A stretch of 64,000 nt of DNA, taken from contig NZ_JOBH01000012.1 of the NCBI RefSeq assembly GCF_000717745.1, positions 62,001 through 126,000 on the forward strand. Reading direction: 5' to 3'. Below, piece by piece: positions 45,862 to 54,143 of the stretch. A program made the position numbers and the translations under genes. The notes below the pieces were generated by a model. That model ran no database searches, was not told the origin of the DNA, and saw only the letters and a list, made by a program, of their open reading frames with translations. Origin of the DNA: Streptomyces violens (GTDB lineage Bacteria; Actinomycetota; Actinomycetes; Streptomycetales; Streptomycetaceae). Within the stretch, counting starts at the first letter, position 1; every line of letters starts with the position of its first letter.

Positions 45862-46608
45862 TCAGCGCTCCGTCCGCTCCCTGAGCGGGTCGAGGCGTTC
45901 GCGTACCCACAGCTCCACATCACCCACATGGCGGCCGGCCGCCGTGAAGGCCGCGAGGCTGTCGCGGGCGCGCAGCGCGGCGTAGATGTCCATGTGCTGC
46001 TGGTGGGTCCAGGAGAGTACGTCGGACTTGACCAGCGCACGCCAGATGCGGGCCCTGGCGGTCCGCTGGGTGACGGAGGAGACCAGGGACGACAGCGTGC
46101 GGTTGCCGGCCGCGGCGACGATGTCCGCGTGGAAGGCGAGGTCCTCGCGGACCAGCTCCTCGGGGTCCTGCAGGGTCCGCATCCGTTCGATGCGCTCCAG
46201 CAGGCGGTCCAGCGCCGCGTCGTCGATGCGGGTGGCCGCGAGCGCGGTGGCGCCGGGCTCCAGCACCTTGCGGCACTCCAGCATCTCCTCCAGGCCGGTG
46301 TCCTGGGCCAGGTCCAGGAAGCTGCCGATGGCGCTGAGCAGCCGGTCCGGGCGCAGGTCGGTGACGAAGGTGCCGTCGCCGCGGCGTACGTCCAGCACCC
46401 CCGCCATGGCCAGCGCGCGGACCGCCTCGCGGAGCGAGGGGCGGGACAGCTCCAGCTCGGCGGCGAGCACCGCCTCCGGGGGGAGGCGGTGGCCGGGCGC
46501 GAACTCGCCGCTCTCGATGCGCTTGCGCAGCCGGCCGATCGCCTCGTCGACGACGCTGCCGCCGCCGGTCCCGTCGCCGCGGCCCGGCCGTTCTCTCTTG
46601 GTGGGCAT
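45862..46608 (-). CDS. FadR-subfamily GntR regulator
   Basis: A 248-residue regulator. Residues 20-90 form the GntR winged helix (LPPEAVLAAELELSRPSLREAVRALAMAGVL); residues 100-240 form the FCD helical ligand domain with metal-type residues in LEPGATALAATRIDD, HADIVAAAGNRTL and QQHMDIYAALRARD. It is downstream of and in the same direction as the fuconate dehydratase gene with a 5-nt gap, so it likely represses this sugar-acid cluster. Confidence 0.88.
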   Translation of the reverse strand: MPTKRERPGRGDGTGGGSVVDEAIGRLRKRIESGEFAPGHRLPPEAVLAAELELSRPSLREAVRALAMAGVLDVRRGDGTFVTDLRPDRLLSAIGSFLDLAQDTGLEEMLECRKVLEPGATALAATRIDDAALDRLLERIERMRTLQDPEELVREDLAFHADIVAAAGNRTLSSLVSSVTQRTARARIWRALVKSDVLSWTHQQHMDIYAALRARDSLAAFTAAGRHVGDVELWVRERLDPLRERTER

Positions 46609-46613
46609 GGACG

Positions 46614-47936
46614 TCAGGATGCCACCCGGCCGCGGCCGCTCCAGACCGGGCCGTCCGGGTAGCGGTACTCCGCCAGCGTCGCGCGGCGGATCTGTGCGCT
46701 GTAGCCGGGGGCTTCGGGGACGAGGTAGCGCGAGCCGCGGATGCGGACCGGGTCGTGGAAGTGCTCGTGGAGGTGGTCGACGTACTCGATGACGCGGTTC
46801 TCCATGGAGCCGCTGACCGCGATGTAGTCGAAGAGCGAGAGGTGCTGTACGAGTTCGCAGAGGCCGACGCCGCCGGCGTGCGGGCAGACCGGTACGCCGT
46901 GCGCGGCGGCCAGCAGCAGGGCGGTGACGGCCTCGTTGACGCCGCCGAGCCGGCAGGCGTCGATCTGGCAGATGCCGATCGCGTCGGCCTGCAGGAACTG
47001 CTTGAACATCACGGCGTTGTGGGCGTGTTCGCCGGTGGCGACGTGGGTGGGGCCGATCTGCCGGGCGATGGCGGCGTGGCCGAGGACGTCGTCGGGGCTG
47101 GTGGGCTCCTCGAACCACCAGATGTCGAACTCCGCCAGCGCCTTGGCCCAGGCGACGGCCTCGTCGACGCCGAGGGTCTGGTTGGCGTCGATCATCAGGC
47201 GGCGGTCCGGGCCGATGATGGAGCGGGCGATGCGGCAGCGCCGGATGTCGTCCGCAAGGTCCGCGCCGACCTTGAGTTTGACGGAGTCCCAGCCCGCGTC
47301 GACGGCCTCCTGGCAGAGCCGGGCGAGCTTGTCGTCGTCGTAGCCGAGCCAGCCGGCGCTGGTGGTGTAGGCGGGGTAGCCGTGTTCGCGTACGTACGCC
47401 TCGCGCTCGGCCCGGCCGGGCGCGCGCTCCTGAAGCATCGTCAGCGCGTCCTCGGGGGTGAGCGCGTCCTTGAGGTAGCGCCAGTCGACCAGGTCGACGA
47501 TCTGCTGGGGCGTCATGTCGGCGAGCAGCTTCCAGACCGGCTTGCCGACCTGCTTGGCGGCCAGGTCCCAGGCGGCGTTGACGACGGCCGCCGTGCCGAG
47601 GTGGATGGCGCCCTTGTCCGGGCCCAGCCAGCGCAGTTGGCTGTCGCCGAGCAGATGGCGGGAGAACGCGCCGAGGTCGCCGGTGATCTCCTCGACGGTC
47701 ATGCCGAGCGCGCGCTCGCCGATGGCGCGGGCCGCCTGGACGGCGAGGTCGTTGCCGCGCCCGATGGTGAAGGTGAAGCCGTGGCCCTCGGGGCCGTCCG
47801 GCGCGTCGGTCTTGAGGACGACGTATGCGGCGGAGTAGTCCGGGGCCTCGTTCATGGCGTCCGAGCCGTCGAGGTCCTGCGAGGTCGGGAAGCGGATGTC
47901 GATCGTCTCGACATCGACGATACGGGCGGCGGTCAT
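46614..47936 (-). CDS. L-fuconate dehydratase (enolase superfamily)
   Basis: A 440-residue enolase-superfamily dehydratase of the mandelate racemase group. Motifs: WDSVKLKVGADL with the KxK base; LMIDANQTL, WWFEEPTSPDD and GEHAHN supply the metal ligands and Asp-His dyad. Length and motifs match L-fuconate dehydratase, which converts L-fuconate to 2-keto-3-deoxy-L-fuconate. The MFS transporter and FAH-family gene across the promoter support a sugar-acid role; related sugar acids such as galactonate or arabinonate remain possible. Confidence 0.87.
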   Translation of the reverse strand: MTAARIVDVETIDIRFPTSQDLDGSDAMNEAPDYSAAYVVLKTDAPDGPEGHGFTFTIGRGNDLAVQAARAIGERALGMTVEEITGDLGAFSRHLLGDSQLRWLGPDKGAIHLGTAAVVNAAWDLAAKQVGKPVWKLLADMTPQQIVDLVDWRYLKDALTPEDALTMLQERAPGRAEREAYVREHGYPAYTTSAGWLGYDDDKLARLCQEAVDAGWDSVKLKVGADLADDIRRCRIARSIIGPDRRLMIDANQTLGVDEAVAWAKALAEFDIWWFEEPTSPDDVLGHAAIARQIGPTHVATGEHAHNAVMFKQFLQADAIGICQIDACRLGGVNEAVTALLLAAAHGVPVCPHAGGVGLCELVQHLSLFDYIAVSGSMENRVIEYVDHLHEHFHDPVRIRGSRYLVPEAPGYSAQIRRATLAEYRYPDGPVWSGRGRVAS

Positions 47937-47952
47937 CGGCGCTCACTCCTTG

Positions 47953-48102
47953 TCCTTGGGTAGCGGCGTCCTTGGGTAGCGGCGCGGCCCAAGATGTCAG
48001 ATGTCTGCGGTAGCGACCAGATGTTTCGCCGAAAAAAATTGCCGGTGCGCGGAGTATTGCCCGCTCATTGCGCGCCCTCTACGGTCCAGCGGTCAGATGT
48101 CT
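47953..48102. promoter_or_regulatory. Divergent promoter with 16-bp tandem and AGATGT repeats
   Basis: TCCTTGGGTAGCGGCG is repeated exactly at 47953-47968 and 47969-47984. AGATGTC or AGATGTT/AGATGTCT occurs at 47992, 47999, 48019 and 48095. The AGATGT set flanks the presumed promoters of the dehydratase and MFS genes and is a candidate operator series for the FadR-type regulator. Confidence 0.5.
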
Positions 48103-48122
48103 CTCCATGCACGGGAGGTCCG

Positions 48123-49454
48123 ATGACCGCGGAGACCGTACGCCGCAAAGTGGCCAGACGCCTGCTCCCGCCCCTCTTCCTGATGTTCGTCCTGAGCTTC
48201 CTGGACCGGACGAACGTCGCGCTCGTCAAAACCCACCTCGCCACCGACGCCGGGATCGACGCGGCGGCGTACGGCTTCGGCGCCGGCGTCTTCTTCGTCG
48301 GCTACGCCCTCCTCGGCGTGCCCTCCAACCTCGTACTGCACCGCTGGGGCGCCCGCCGCTGGCTCGCCGTGCTGATGTTCGTCTGGGGCCTGCTGTCCTG
48401 CGCGATGGCGCTGACCTCCAGTCCCACCGGCTTCTACGTGCTGCGCTTCCTGCTCGGCGCCGCCGAGGCCGGCTTCTTCCCCGGCGTGATCCTCTACATC
48501 ACCTACTGGTTCCCCGCCTCCGACCGCGGGAAGGCCACCGGCATGTTCCAGTCCGCCGTGGCCATTTCGAGCATCATCGGCAATCCGGTCGGCGGCTGGC
48601 TCATCGGGCTGCACGGCATGGCCGGACTGGACGGCTGGCAGTGGATGTTCCTGCTGGAGGGCGCGCCGACCGTGCTGCTCGCGCTCGCCGTGCCGTGGCT
48701 GCTCACCGACCGCCCCGAGGACGCGCGCTGGCTCACCGCCGAGGAGAAGGCGCTGCTGACCGCGCGCATCGAGGCGGACCGGCCGACGGAGGACGCGCGT
48801 CCGCCGCGCCGCATCCGCGAGATCGTCGGCGACAGCCGGGTACTGCGCCTGATGTTCGTGTACTTCGCGATCCAGATCGGGGTGTACGGGGTGACGTTCT
48901 GGCTGCCCGCGCTGGTCGGCCGGATCGGCGGCCTGGACGACGTCGGCATCGGCTTCGTCTCGGCGCTGCCCTGGGTGTTCGCGCTGCTCGGCGTGCTGAT
49001 CCTGCCGTGGCTCTCGGACCGCAGCGGCAACCGGCGCGGCCCGCTCCGCCTCGCCCTGATCCTCACCGCGGCCGGCCTGGTCGGCGGGGCACTGCTGCCG
49101 CCCGTCCCGGCGGTCGCCGCGCTGTGCGTCGCCGCGTTCGGATTCCTGGGCGCCCAGCCGGTCTTCTGGACCGTGCCGCCGACGATCCTCAGCGGCGTTC
49201 AGATGGCCGGCACGATCGCGCTGATCTCCGGCTTCGGCAATCTCGGCGGCTTCCTCGGCCCGTACGTCATGGGCGTCGTCGAGTCGTCCACCGGCTCCGG
49301 CGCCACCGGACTGTACGCCGTCGCCCTGATCGTCGTCGCCGGCGCCGCGGTCGTCACCGGCTTCCGCTGGGCCGGCCTCCGCAACTCCCCCGCCACACCA
49401 CCGCATCCCGCCAAGGAGGACATCACCGATGACCCGCATCGTGCGCTTCGCTGA
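48123..49454 (+). CDS. MFS transporter, ACS (anion:cation symporter) family
   Basis: A 443-residue transporter of the ACS type importing sugar acids or related anions. Motifs: [16 protein letters not shown] (TM1, DRTN), [34 protein letters not shown] and [17 protein letters not shown] in the central loop are diagnostic. Twelve membrane segments are expected. ATG 48123 follows GGGAGGTCCG. It overlaps the FAH gene by 26 nt, so they form an operon: uptake plus catabolism of an L-fuconate-type compound. Confidence 0.9.
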   Translation: MTAETVRRKVARRLLPPLFLMFVLSFLDRTNVALVKTHLATDAGIDAAAYGFGAGVFFVGYALLGVPSNLVLHRWGARRWLAVLMFVWGLLSCAMALTSSPTGFYVLRFLLGAAEAGFFPGVILYITYWFPASDRGKATGMFQSAVAISSIIGNPVGGWLIGLHGMAGLDGWQWMFLLEGAPTVLLALAVPWLLTDRPEDARWLTAEEKALLTARIEADRPTEDARPPRRIREIVGDSRVLRLMFVYFAIQIGVYGVTFWLPALVGRIGGLDDVGIGFVSALPWVFALLGVLILPWLSDRSGNRRGPLRLALILTAAGLVGGALLPPVPAVAALCVAAFGFLGAQPVFWTVPPTILSGVQMAGTIALISGFGNLGGFLGPYVMGVVESSTGSGATGLYAVALIVVAGAAVVTGFRWAGLRNSPATPPHPAKEDITDDPHRALR

Positions 49455-50355
49455 CACCACGGGCGCGGTCCGCACCGGCCTCGCGGACGACGCCGGCGCG
49501 ATCCGCGCCTTCCCCGGCGCGCCGCGCCTCGCCGACCTGCTGCACCGCACCGCCGATGAACTGCGGGCGCTCACCGAGGAGACCGCCGCCCGTGCGCCGG
49601 ACGCCGCCGGGTCCGACGTCCTGCTGCTGCCGCCGGCCGACGGGCTGACGGAGGTGTGGGCGGCCGGTGTGACGTACGAACGCTCGCGTGAGGCGCGGAT
49701 CGCCGAGAGCACCGAGCAGTCGGTGTACGAGCGGATCTACGACGCCGAGCGGCCCGAGCTGTTCTTCAAGTCCGTGCCCTGGCGCGTGGTGACCGACGGC
49801 GAGCCGATCGCCGTACGGGACGACTCGCCCCTCAACGTTCCCGAGCCGGAGCTGGCGCTCGTCCTGAACCGGCACGCCGAGACCGTCGGTTACCTCGTCG
49901 CCGACGACGTCAGCTCCCGCTCCATCGAGGGCGAGAACCCGCTGTATCTGCCGCAGGCCAAGATCTACGCCGGCAGTACGGCCCTGTCGGCGGGCATCGT
50001 GCCCGCGTGGGAGATCGGCGACCCGTCGACCCTGAAGATCACCATGACCGTGCACCGGGACGGCGCGCCCGCCTACGAGGCCACCACCTCCACGGCCGCC
50101 TTCCACCGCACCCCGCAGGACCTCGTACGCCATCTCTTCCACGGCCAGCCGTTCCCGGACGGGGCGGTGCTCTCGACCGGTACGGGCATCGTGCCGGAGC
50201 TGGACTTCACGCTGGCGGACGGCGACGTGGTGGAGATCGTCATCGACGGCGTGGGCCGGCTGGCCAACCCGGTCCGCACCGGCCGGGCGGCGCTGGACTG
50301 GCTGAGCGAGTCGCTCGACGACCCGTGGGTCCGGCGGGCGCACCGGAGCGGCTGA
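49429..50355 (+). CDS. Fumarylacetoacetate hydrolase family protein
   Basis: A 308-residue FAH-fold enzyme. [34 protein letters not shown] contains the metal-binding E-P-E, and [26 protein letters not shown] continues the active site. In the non-phosphorylative L-fucose route, an FAH enzyme hydrolyses 2,4-diketo-3-deoxy-L-fuconate to pyruvate and lactate; an alternative is the dehydratase role of related FAH enzymes in sugar-acid breakdown. No 2-keto-3-deoxy-L-fuconate dehydrogenase is in the window. Confidence 0.86.
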   Translation: MTRIVRFADTTGAVRTGLADDAGAIRAFPGAPRLADLLHRTADELRALTEETAARAPDAAGSDVLLLPPADGLTEVWAAGVTYERSREARIAESTEQSVYERIYDAERPELFFKSVPWRVVTDGEPIAVRDDSPLNVPEPELALVLNRHAETVGYLVADDVSSRSIEGENPLYLPQAKIYAGSTALSAGIVPAWEIGDPSTLKITMTVHRDGAPAYEATTSTAAFHRTPQDLVRHLFHGQPFPDGAVLSTGTGIVPELDFTLADGDVVEIVIDGVGRLANPVRTGRAALDWLSESLDDPWVRRAHRSG

Positions 50356-50376
50356 CGGCGGTGGCACGGTCCGGGG

Positions 50377-50787
50377 TCAGGCCCGGAGCACCGCCTGGGT
50401 CTGGGTGGTCTGGGCGAGGTGCCGGCCGTGGTCGTCGTGCAGGTCGGTCTGTACGACGATGCTGGTGCGGCCGGTGTGCAGCGGGCGCGCCGTCGCCCGG
50501 ACCGTGCCCTCGCGCAGGGCGCGCAGGAAGTTGGTCTTGGACTCCAGCGTCGTGGTGGTGGAGTCCGGCGGCAGGTTGAGGAAGGCGCATACCGCGCCGA
50601 CGGAGTCCGCCAGGGTCATCAGCGCGCCGCCGTGCAGGGCGCCGCCGAGCGTCGTCAGCGCGGCCGAGTGGTCCAAGTGCCCTACGACCGTGGCGGGTTC
50701 GGCCGAGTCGAGACGGACGCCCAGGGTGACGGCGAGCGGCATGGATGCCAGTAACTGGTCGGTGGTGTACGCGGGGTGGACCGTCAT
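50377..50787 (-). CDS. PaaI-like hotdog thioesterase
   Basis: A 136-residue single-hotdog protein. LTTLGGALHGGALMTLADSVGAV has the catalytic His-Gly-Gly and Asp region of PaaI/YdiI thioesterases, and ESKTNFLRALREGTVRATARPLHTGRTS follows. Acts on an acyl-CoA, possibly aromatic. It lies 64 nt after the mycothiol-dependent enzyme gene in the same direction and could share its transcript. Confidence 0.85.
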   Translation of the reverse strand: MTVHPAYTTDQLLASMPLAVTLGVRLDSAEPATVVGHLDHSAALTTLGGALHGGALMTLADSVGAVCAFLNLPPDSTTTTLESKTNFLRALREGTVRATARPLHTGRTSIVVQTDLHDDHGRHLAQTTQTQAVLRA

Positions 50788-50851
50788 GGCATCGGACTCC
50801 AGTCTCCAGGTTCCAGGGCATCGTCACCGGGCGATCGTCCACACCGGACGG

Positions 50852-51493
50852 TCAGATGGTAACGGCCGGCGGTCCAAAACGGTCTTGCTCTTCCGTGAAT
50901 CGGGCTTCTGCGGGGGCGAATTGGAGCTCCTCGGCCACCACGTCCCGGCCGCCGAGCCACATGCCGAGCGCTTCGGCCGTACCCCGTACTTCGGGGCCGC
51001 TGCCGAGCGCCGGCAGGCCCGCGGTGGTGGGCACCACGCGGTGCCGCAGCAGGCGCCTGTTGTGTTCGAAGCTGAGCAGGACGCCTTCTTGGAAGACGGC
51101 GCGTTCCGCGGCGCGCGGCAGGCGGCGGACGCGGCCGAGCCCGCGCAGGACGTCCTGGTGGTGGACGGCGAGGTCGCCGAGGAGGAACGCGGCGGCGCAC
51201 CGGCCGAAGAGGGAGGGGCGGGCCGCCCAGCGGCGTCCGGCCGCGGTCAGTTCCGCGCGGCTCATGGTCCGTCCCGCGCGCACCTGCGCCGCGTTGGTCC
51301 GGTCGATCCACAGCCCCTTGGCGAGATAGTCGCCGAGCCGGTCCGTGCCGGTCACATGGGCGAGTACGTCCCGCGGCGCCCAGCCGGCGCACAGGGTCCT
51401 GCCGCGCTCGAACTCCGCGTCGGTCAGGCTCTCGATCGTGTCGAGGAAGCCGGCGCGTTCCCGGCGGAGTTCCTCTTCGGCGGGCAGGCGCAC
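50852..51493 (-). CDS. Maleylpyruvate isomerase-family (mycothiol-dependent) protein
   Basis: A 213-residue MDMPI-type four-helix protein. LCAGWAPRDVLAHVTGTDR and AAAFLLGDLAVHHQDVLRGLG hold the metal histidines of the family, and VVAEELQ lies at the end. Such enzymes use mycothiol as cofactor for isomerisation or conjugation. GTG 51493 follows GAGG. A SARP-type promoter (repeats at 51549-51575, CACAAT at 51533-51538) lies directly upstream, suggesting co-regulation with the azoxy cluster to the right. Confidence 0.83.
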   Translation of the reverse strand: MRLPAEEELRRERAGFLDTIESLTDAEFERGRTLCAGWAPRDVLAHVTGTDRLGDYLAKGLWIDRTNAAQVRAGRTMSRAELTAAGRRWAARPSLFGRCAAAFLLGDLAVHHQDVLRGLGRVRRLPRAAERAVFQEGVLLSFEHNRRLLRHRVVPTTAGLPALGSGPEVRGTAEALGMWLGGRDVVAEELQFAPAEARFTEEQDRFGPPAVTI

Positions 51494-51532
51494 CGTCGGC
51501 CTCGCTTCCGTGATCGTCGTGGGGTCCGGGCC

Positions 51533-51576
51533 ATTGTGCGGGCCGCCCCTGACGGCACGCTGACGTCCCGCTGACG
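51533..51576 (-). promoter_or_regulatory. SARP-type promoter: three phased CTGAC repeats
   Basis: CTGACG occurs at 51549, 51560 and 51571, spaced exactly 11 bp. Read on the minus strand the last GTCAG is followed by 10 bp and CACAAT (51538-51533), a -10-like hexamer. SARP regulators bind such repeats at one helical turn. The layout equals the two arrays in the gene cluster to the right. Confidence 0.72.
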
Positions 51577-51755
51577 CCGCGGGCCCGTGCCTCCCCGCAC
51601 CTGGTCACGCCCTTCGGGCGCAAACCTCGGTACCGCGGTTGGCTCATGTTCCCCTGTACCGAATCACCCGGCTTGAGCGGGATTCGGCGAGGCGTCTAGT
51701 GTGCGCACGGTCCGGAAGCACGGCACCCCCACACTCTCTTGCACGGAGAAGGTTC

Positions 51756-52550
51756 ATGCCCCGTTCCGACCACCGTCCCCGACCCGACGCCCAGCCGCTG
51801 TTCCGCCTTCTCGGGCCACTGGAGGTGGGGCGGGGGCCATGTCCGCTGCCACTCCGGGCGGCCCGGCAGAAGCTCATTCTGGCCACCTTGCTGCTCAGCG
51901 CCGGCCGCGTGGTGCCGGTGGCGGGGCTGATCGAAGCAGTCTGGGGTGAACAGCCGCCGAACACCGCCCGCAGCCAGATCCACATCTGCATCTCGCAGTT
52001 GCGGCACAAGCTGGCCGACGCGGTGTACGACGGCCGCCGGATCGAGACCCGGACGTACGGCTACATACTGCGTGCCGAGCCGGGCGACCTGGACGTGGCG
52101 GTGTTCCGGGAGCGGGTGGCGGCCGCCGACCTGGCCGCGGCACACGGCCGGCCGGAACAGGCCGCCGGGCTCTACCGGGCCGCGCTCGGCCTGTGGCGGG
52201 GGCCCGCCCTGTCCGGCCTCGCGGGCGACGCGGCGGGCAGGGCCGCGGCACAGCTGGAGGAGGAGCGGATCGCGGCGGCCGAGAAGCGGATCGAGCTGGA
52301 GTTACGGCTGGGCCGGCACCGGGCGCTGGTGCACGAGCTGACCGGTCTGGTGGGCGATCACCCGCTGAACGAGCGGCTGAGCGGCTACCTGATGACGGCG
52401 CTGTACCGGTCGGGGCGGCAGGCGGAGGCGCTGGCGTCGTACCAGCGCGCCCGCCACCGTCTCGCGGCGGAGCTGGGCCTCGAACCGGGCCGGGAGCTGC
52501 GCGCGCTGGAACGGGCGATCCTCCGGCAGGAGGACGTGCCGGCGCTGTAG
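51756..52550 (+). CDS. SARP/BTAD transcriptional activator
   Basis: A 264-residue antibiotic-regulatory protein. Residues 15-105 form an OmpR-like winged helix (LPLRAARQKLILATLLLSAGRVVPV, then SQIHICISQLRHKL); residues 110-255 form the bacterial transcriptional activation domain ending LYRSGRQAEALASYQRARHRLAAELGL. No ATPase or sensor part is attached. GGAGAAGG precedes ATG 51756. It lies at the left boundary of the azoxy-type cluster and is the best candidate activator of the phased CTGAC sites. It resembles VlmI-type SARPs of the valanimycin cluster in kind. Confidence 0.9.
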   Translation: MPRSDHRPRPDAQPLFRLLGPLEVGRGPCPLPLRAARQKLILATLLLSAGRVVPVAGLIEAVWGEQPPNTARSQIHICISQLRHKLADAVYDGRRIETRTYGYILRAEPGDLDVAVFRERVAAADLAAAHGRPEQAAGLYRAALGLWRGPALSGLAGDAAGRAAAQLEEERIAAAEKRIELELRLGRHRALVHELTGLVGDHPLNERLSGYLMTALYRSGRQAEALASYQRARHRLAAELGLEPGRELRALERAILRQEDVPAL

Positions 52551-52563
52551 ACGCGCCTTCTGA

Positions 52564-52595
52564 AGGGCGGTCCGGGCGTGGTCCCGGACCGCCCT
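52564..52595. terminator. 13-bp perfect hairpin between convergent genes
   Basis: AGGGCGGTCCGGG (52564-52576) pairs exactly with 52583-52595 across a 6-nt loop, between the SARP stop and the KAS II stop. A bidirectional terminator. Confidence 0.85.
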
Positions 52596-52601
52596 CACGT
52601 C

Positions 52602-53822
52602 CTACGCGGGAGCCACCGCCAGTACCGCGTTCTGGCCGCCGAAGCCGATGGAGTGGGAGAGGGCGAGCCCGATGCGGCGGGGGGTTGGGGCGGTGGCGAG
52701 GTCGAGGTCCAGACCGGGGTCGGGCCGGTCGAGGTTGGCGGTCGGCGGCACCAGCCCGCGTTCCACCGCGAGCACGGTGTACGCGGCCTCCACCGCACCG
52801 GCCGCGCCGATCAGGTGCCCGGTGACACCCTTGGTCGAGGTCACCAGCGGGCCGCCGGGCAGGACCCGGCGCACCACCGCGGCCTCGGCCGCGTCGTTCA
52901 ACGGGGTCGACGTGCCGTGGGCGTTGACGTGCGCCACCTCGTCCGGGGACGCGCCCGCGTCGGCGAGCGCCGCCCGCACCGCGGCCTCGATCCCCCGGCC
53001 TTCGGGGTGCGGGGCCGTGATGTGGTGGGCGTCGGCGGAGCCGCCGTATCCGACAACGCGGGCGCGTACGCGTGCCCCGCGGGCCCGTGCGTGCTCCGGG
53101 CGTTCCAGGACCAGCAGCCCGGCCCCCTCCCCCGCCACGAAGCCGTCACGGTCGGCGTCGAAGGGGCGCGAGGCCCCGGCCGGGTCGTCGTGGCGCCGCG
53201 AGAGGGCACCCATCTGCGCGAACCCGGCGACGGTGAGCGGGGTGACGGGGGCCTCGGCGCCACCGGTCAGGACGATGTCGCAGCGGCCGAGCGCCAGCAG
53301 GTCCCGGGCCATGCCGATCGCGGCGGTGCCGGACGTGCAGGCGGTGCTGACCACGAGGTTGGGGCCGCGGGCGCCGCACTCGATGGCCACCTGGCCCGCC
53401 AGCATGCCGACCGGATGCATCGCCAGCAGCAGGGGCGAGACCCACTGCGCGCCCTCCTCCCGCAGCACCTGGTGCTCGCGCTCCGCGGTGGCGGGTCCGC
53501 CGAGGCCGCAGCCGAGGACGACGCCGACCCGGGTGCCGTCCCAGTCGGCGGGATCCAGGTCGGCGTCGGCGAGGGCTTCGCGCACGGCCACCAGCGCGAA
53601 CTGCACGCAGCGGTCCAGGCGGTGGGCGCGGCGCGCCCCGAGGAGGGCGGCCGCGTCGAAGCCGGGGACCCGGCAGGAGAGCCGTACCGGTACGCCGTCC
53701 AGCTCCGGGTCCAGGGCGGCGGCGGGCTTCGCGGCACAGACGGTCTCCCAGTTCGCTTCGGTACCGATGCCCGCCGGGGAGACGAGCCCGATACCGGTGA
53801 CGACCGCGTCGGCACCGGGCAT
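52602..53822 (-). CDS. Beta-ketoacyl-ACP synthase II-type
   Basis: A 406-residue condensing enzyme with intact triad Cys162 (VSTACTSGTAAIG), His302 (NAHGTSTPLND) and His336 (GVTGHLIGAAG), thus a chain-elongating KAS rather than a chain-length factor. It is the last gene of the minus operon. With the adjacent ACP (1-nt overlap TGATG) and KAS III it forms a private fatty-acyl assembly set that should provide the acyl chain for the azoxy-type product. Ketoreductase, dehydratase and enoyl reductase are absent here and would be borrowed from primary metabolism. Confidence 0.92.
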   Translation of the reverse strand: MPGADAVVTGIGLVSPAGIGTEANWETVCAAKPAAALDPELDGVPVRLSCRVPGFDAAALLGARRAHRLDRCVQFALVAVREALADADLDPADWDGTRVGVVLGCGLGGPATAEREHQVLREEGAQWVSPLLLAMHPVGMLAGQVAIECGARGPNLVVSTACTSGTAAIGMARDLLALGRCDIVLTGGAEAPVTPLTVAGFAQMGALSRRHDDPAGASRPFDADRDGFVAGEGAGLLVLERPEHARARGARVRARVVGYGGSADAHHITAPHPEGRGIEAAVRAALADAGASPDEVAHVNAHGTSTPLNDAAEAAVVRRVLPGGPLVTSTKGVTGHLIGAAGAVEAAYTVLAVERGLVPPTANLDRPDPGLDLDLATAPTPRRIGLALSHSIGFGGQNAVLAVAPA

Positions 53823-54052
53823 CAGAGCGTCGCCCCCCGCTCCTCCATGAGCCGGACGATGTCGCCGACGGTGCCCGCCTCGGCCAGCGTGTCGTCGCTG
53901 ATCTTGATGCCGAGCTCCTTGTCCAGGACGAGGGAGAGCTCGACGACGGCCAGGGAGTCCAGCTCGATGGCCTCGGGCGTGGCCTCCATGGTGATGAGGT
54001 CCGCCGGCACTTGGAGCTTGCCGGCCAGGATCTCCTTCAGCTGTTCGAACAT
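53822..54052 (-). CDS. Acyl carrier protein
   Basis: A 76-residue, acidic four-helix carrier. The phosphopantetheine serine is Ser33 in ELDSLAVVELSLVLD; the Leu after Ser and surrounding acidic residues are standard. It lacks obvious oddities. Translationally coupled to KAS II. It should carry the growing chain for the dedicated synthases. Confidence 0.93.
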   Translation of the reverse strand: MFEQLKEILAGKLQVPADLITMEATPEAIELDSLAVVELSLVLDKELGIKISDDTLAEAGTVGDIVRLMEERGATL

Positions 54053-54143
54053 GGTCGCTCCTCGGGAGTCGTGGGCGGTGGGGAGTCGTGGGCGGTGGGG
54101 AGTCGTCGGTAACCGGAGGCCGTACCCGGGCGCTGAGCGGCCG
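54053..54143. repeat. Short tandem repeat between KAS III and ACP genes
   Basis: GGAGTCGTGGGCGGTGGG recurs twice in tandem around 54065-54100 within this 91-nt gap, the only sizeable gap in the operon. Nothing else is recognised. Confidence 0.6.

Noticed and set aside
45862-47946. A 694-codon minus-strand frame through regulator and dehydratase
   Set aside because: Only its last third is the GntR gene; the upstream part is a wrong-frame reading of fuconate dehydratase.
54053-54143. Tandem repeat between KAS III and ACP as a SARP site
   Set aside because: The repeat lacks CTGAC and the 11-bp phasing seen at the other three sites.
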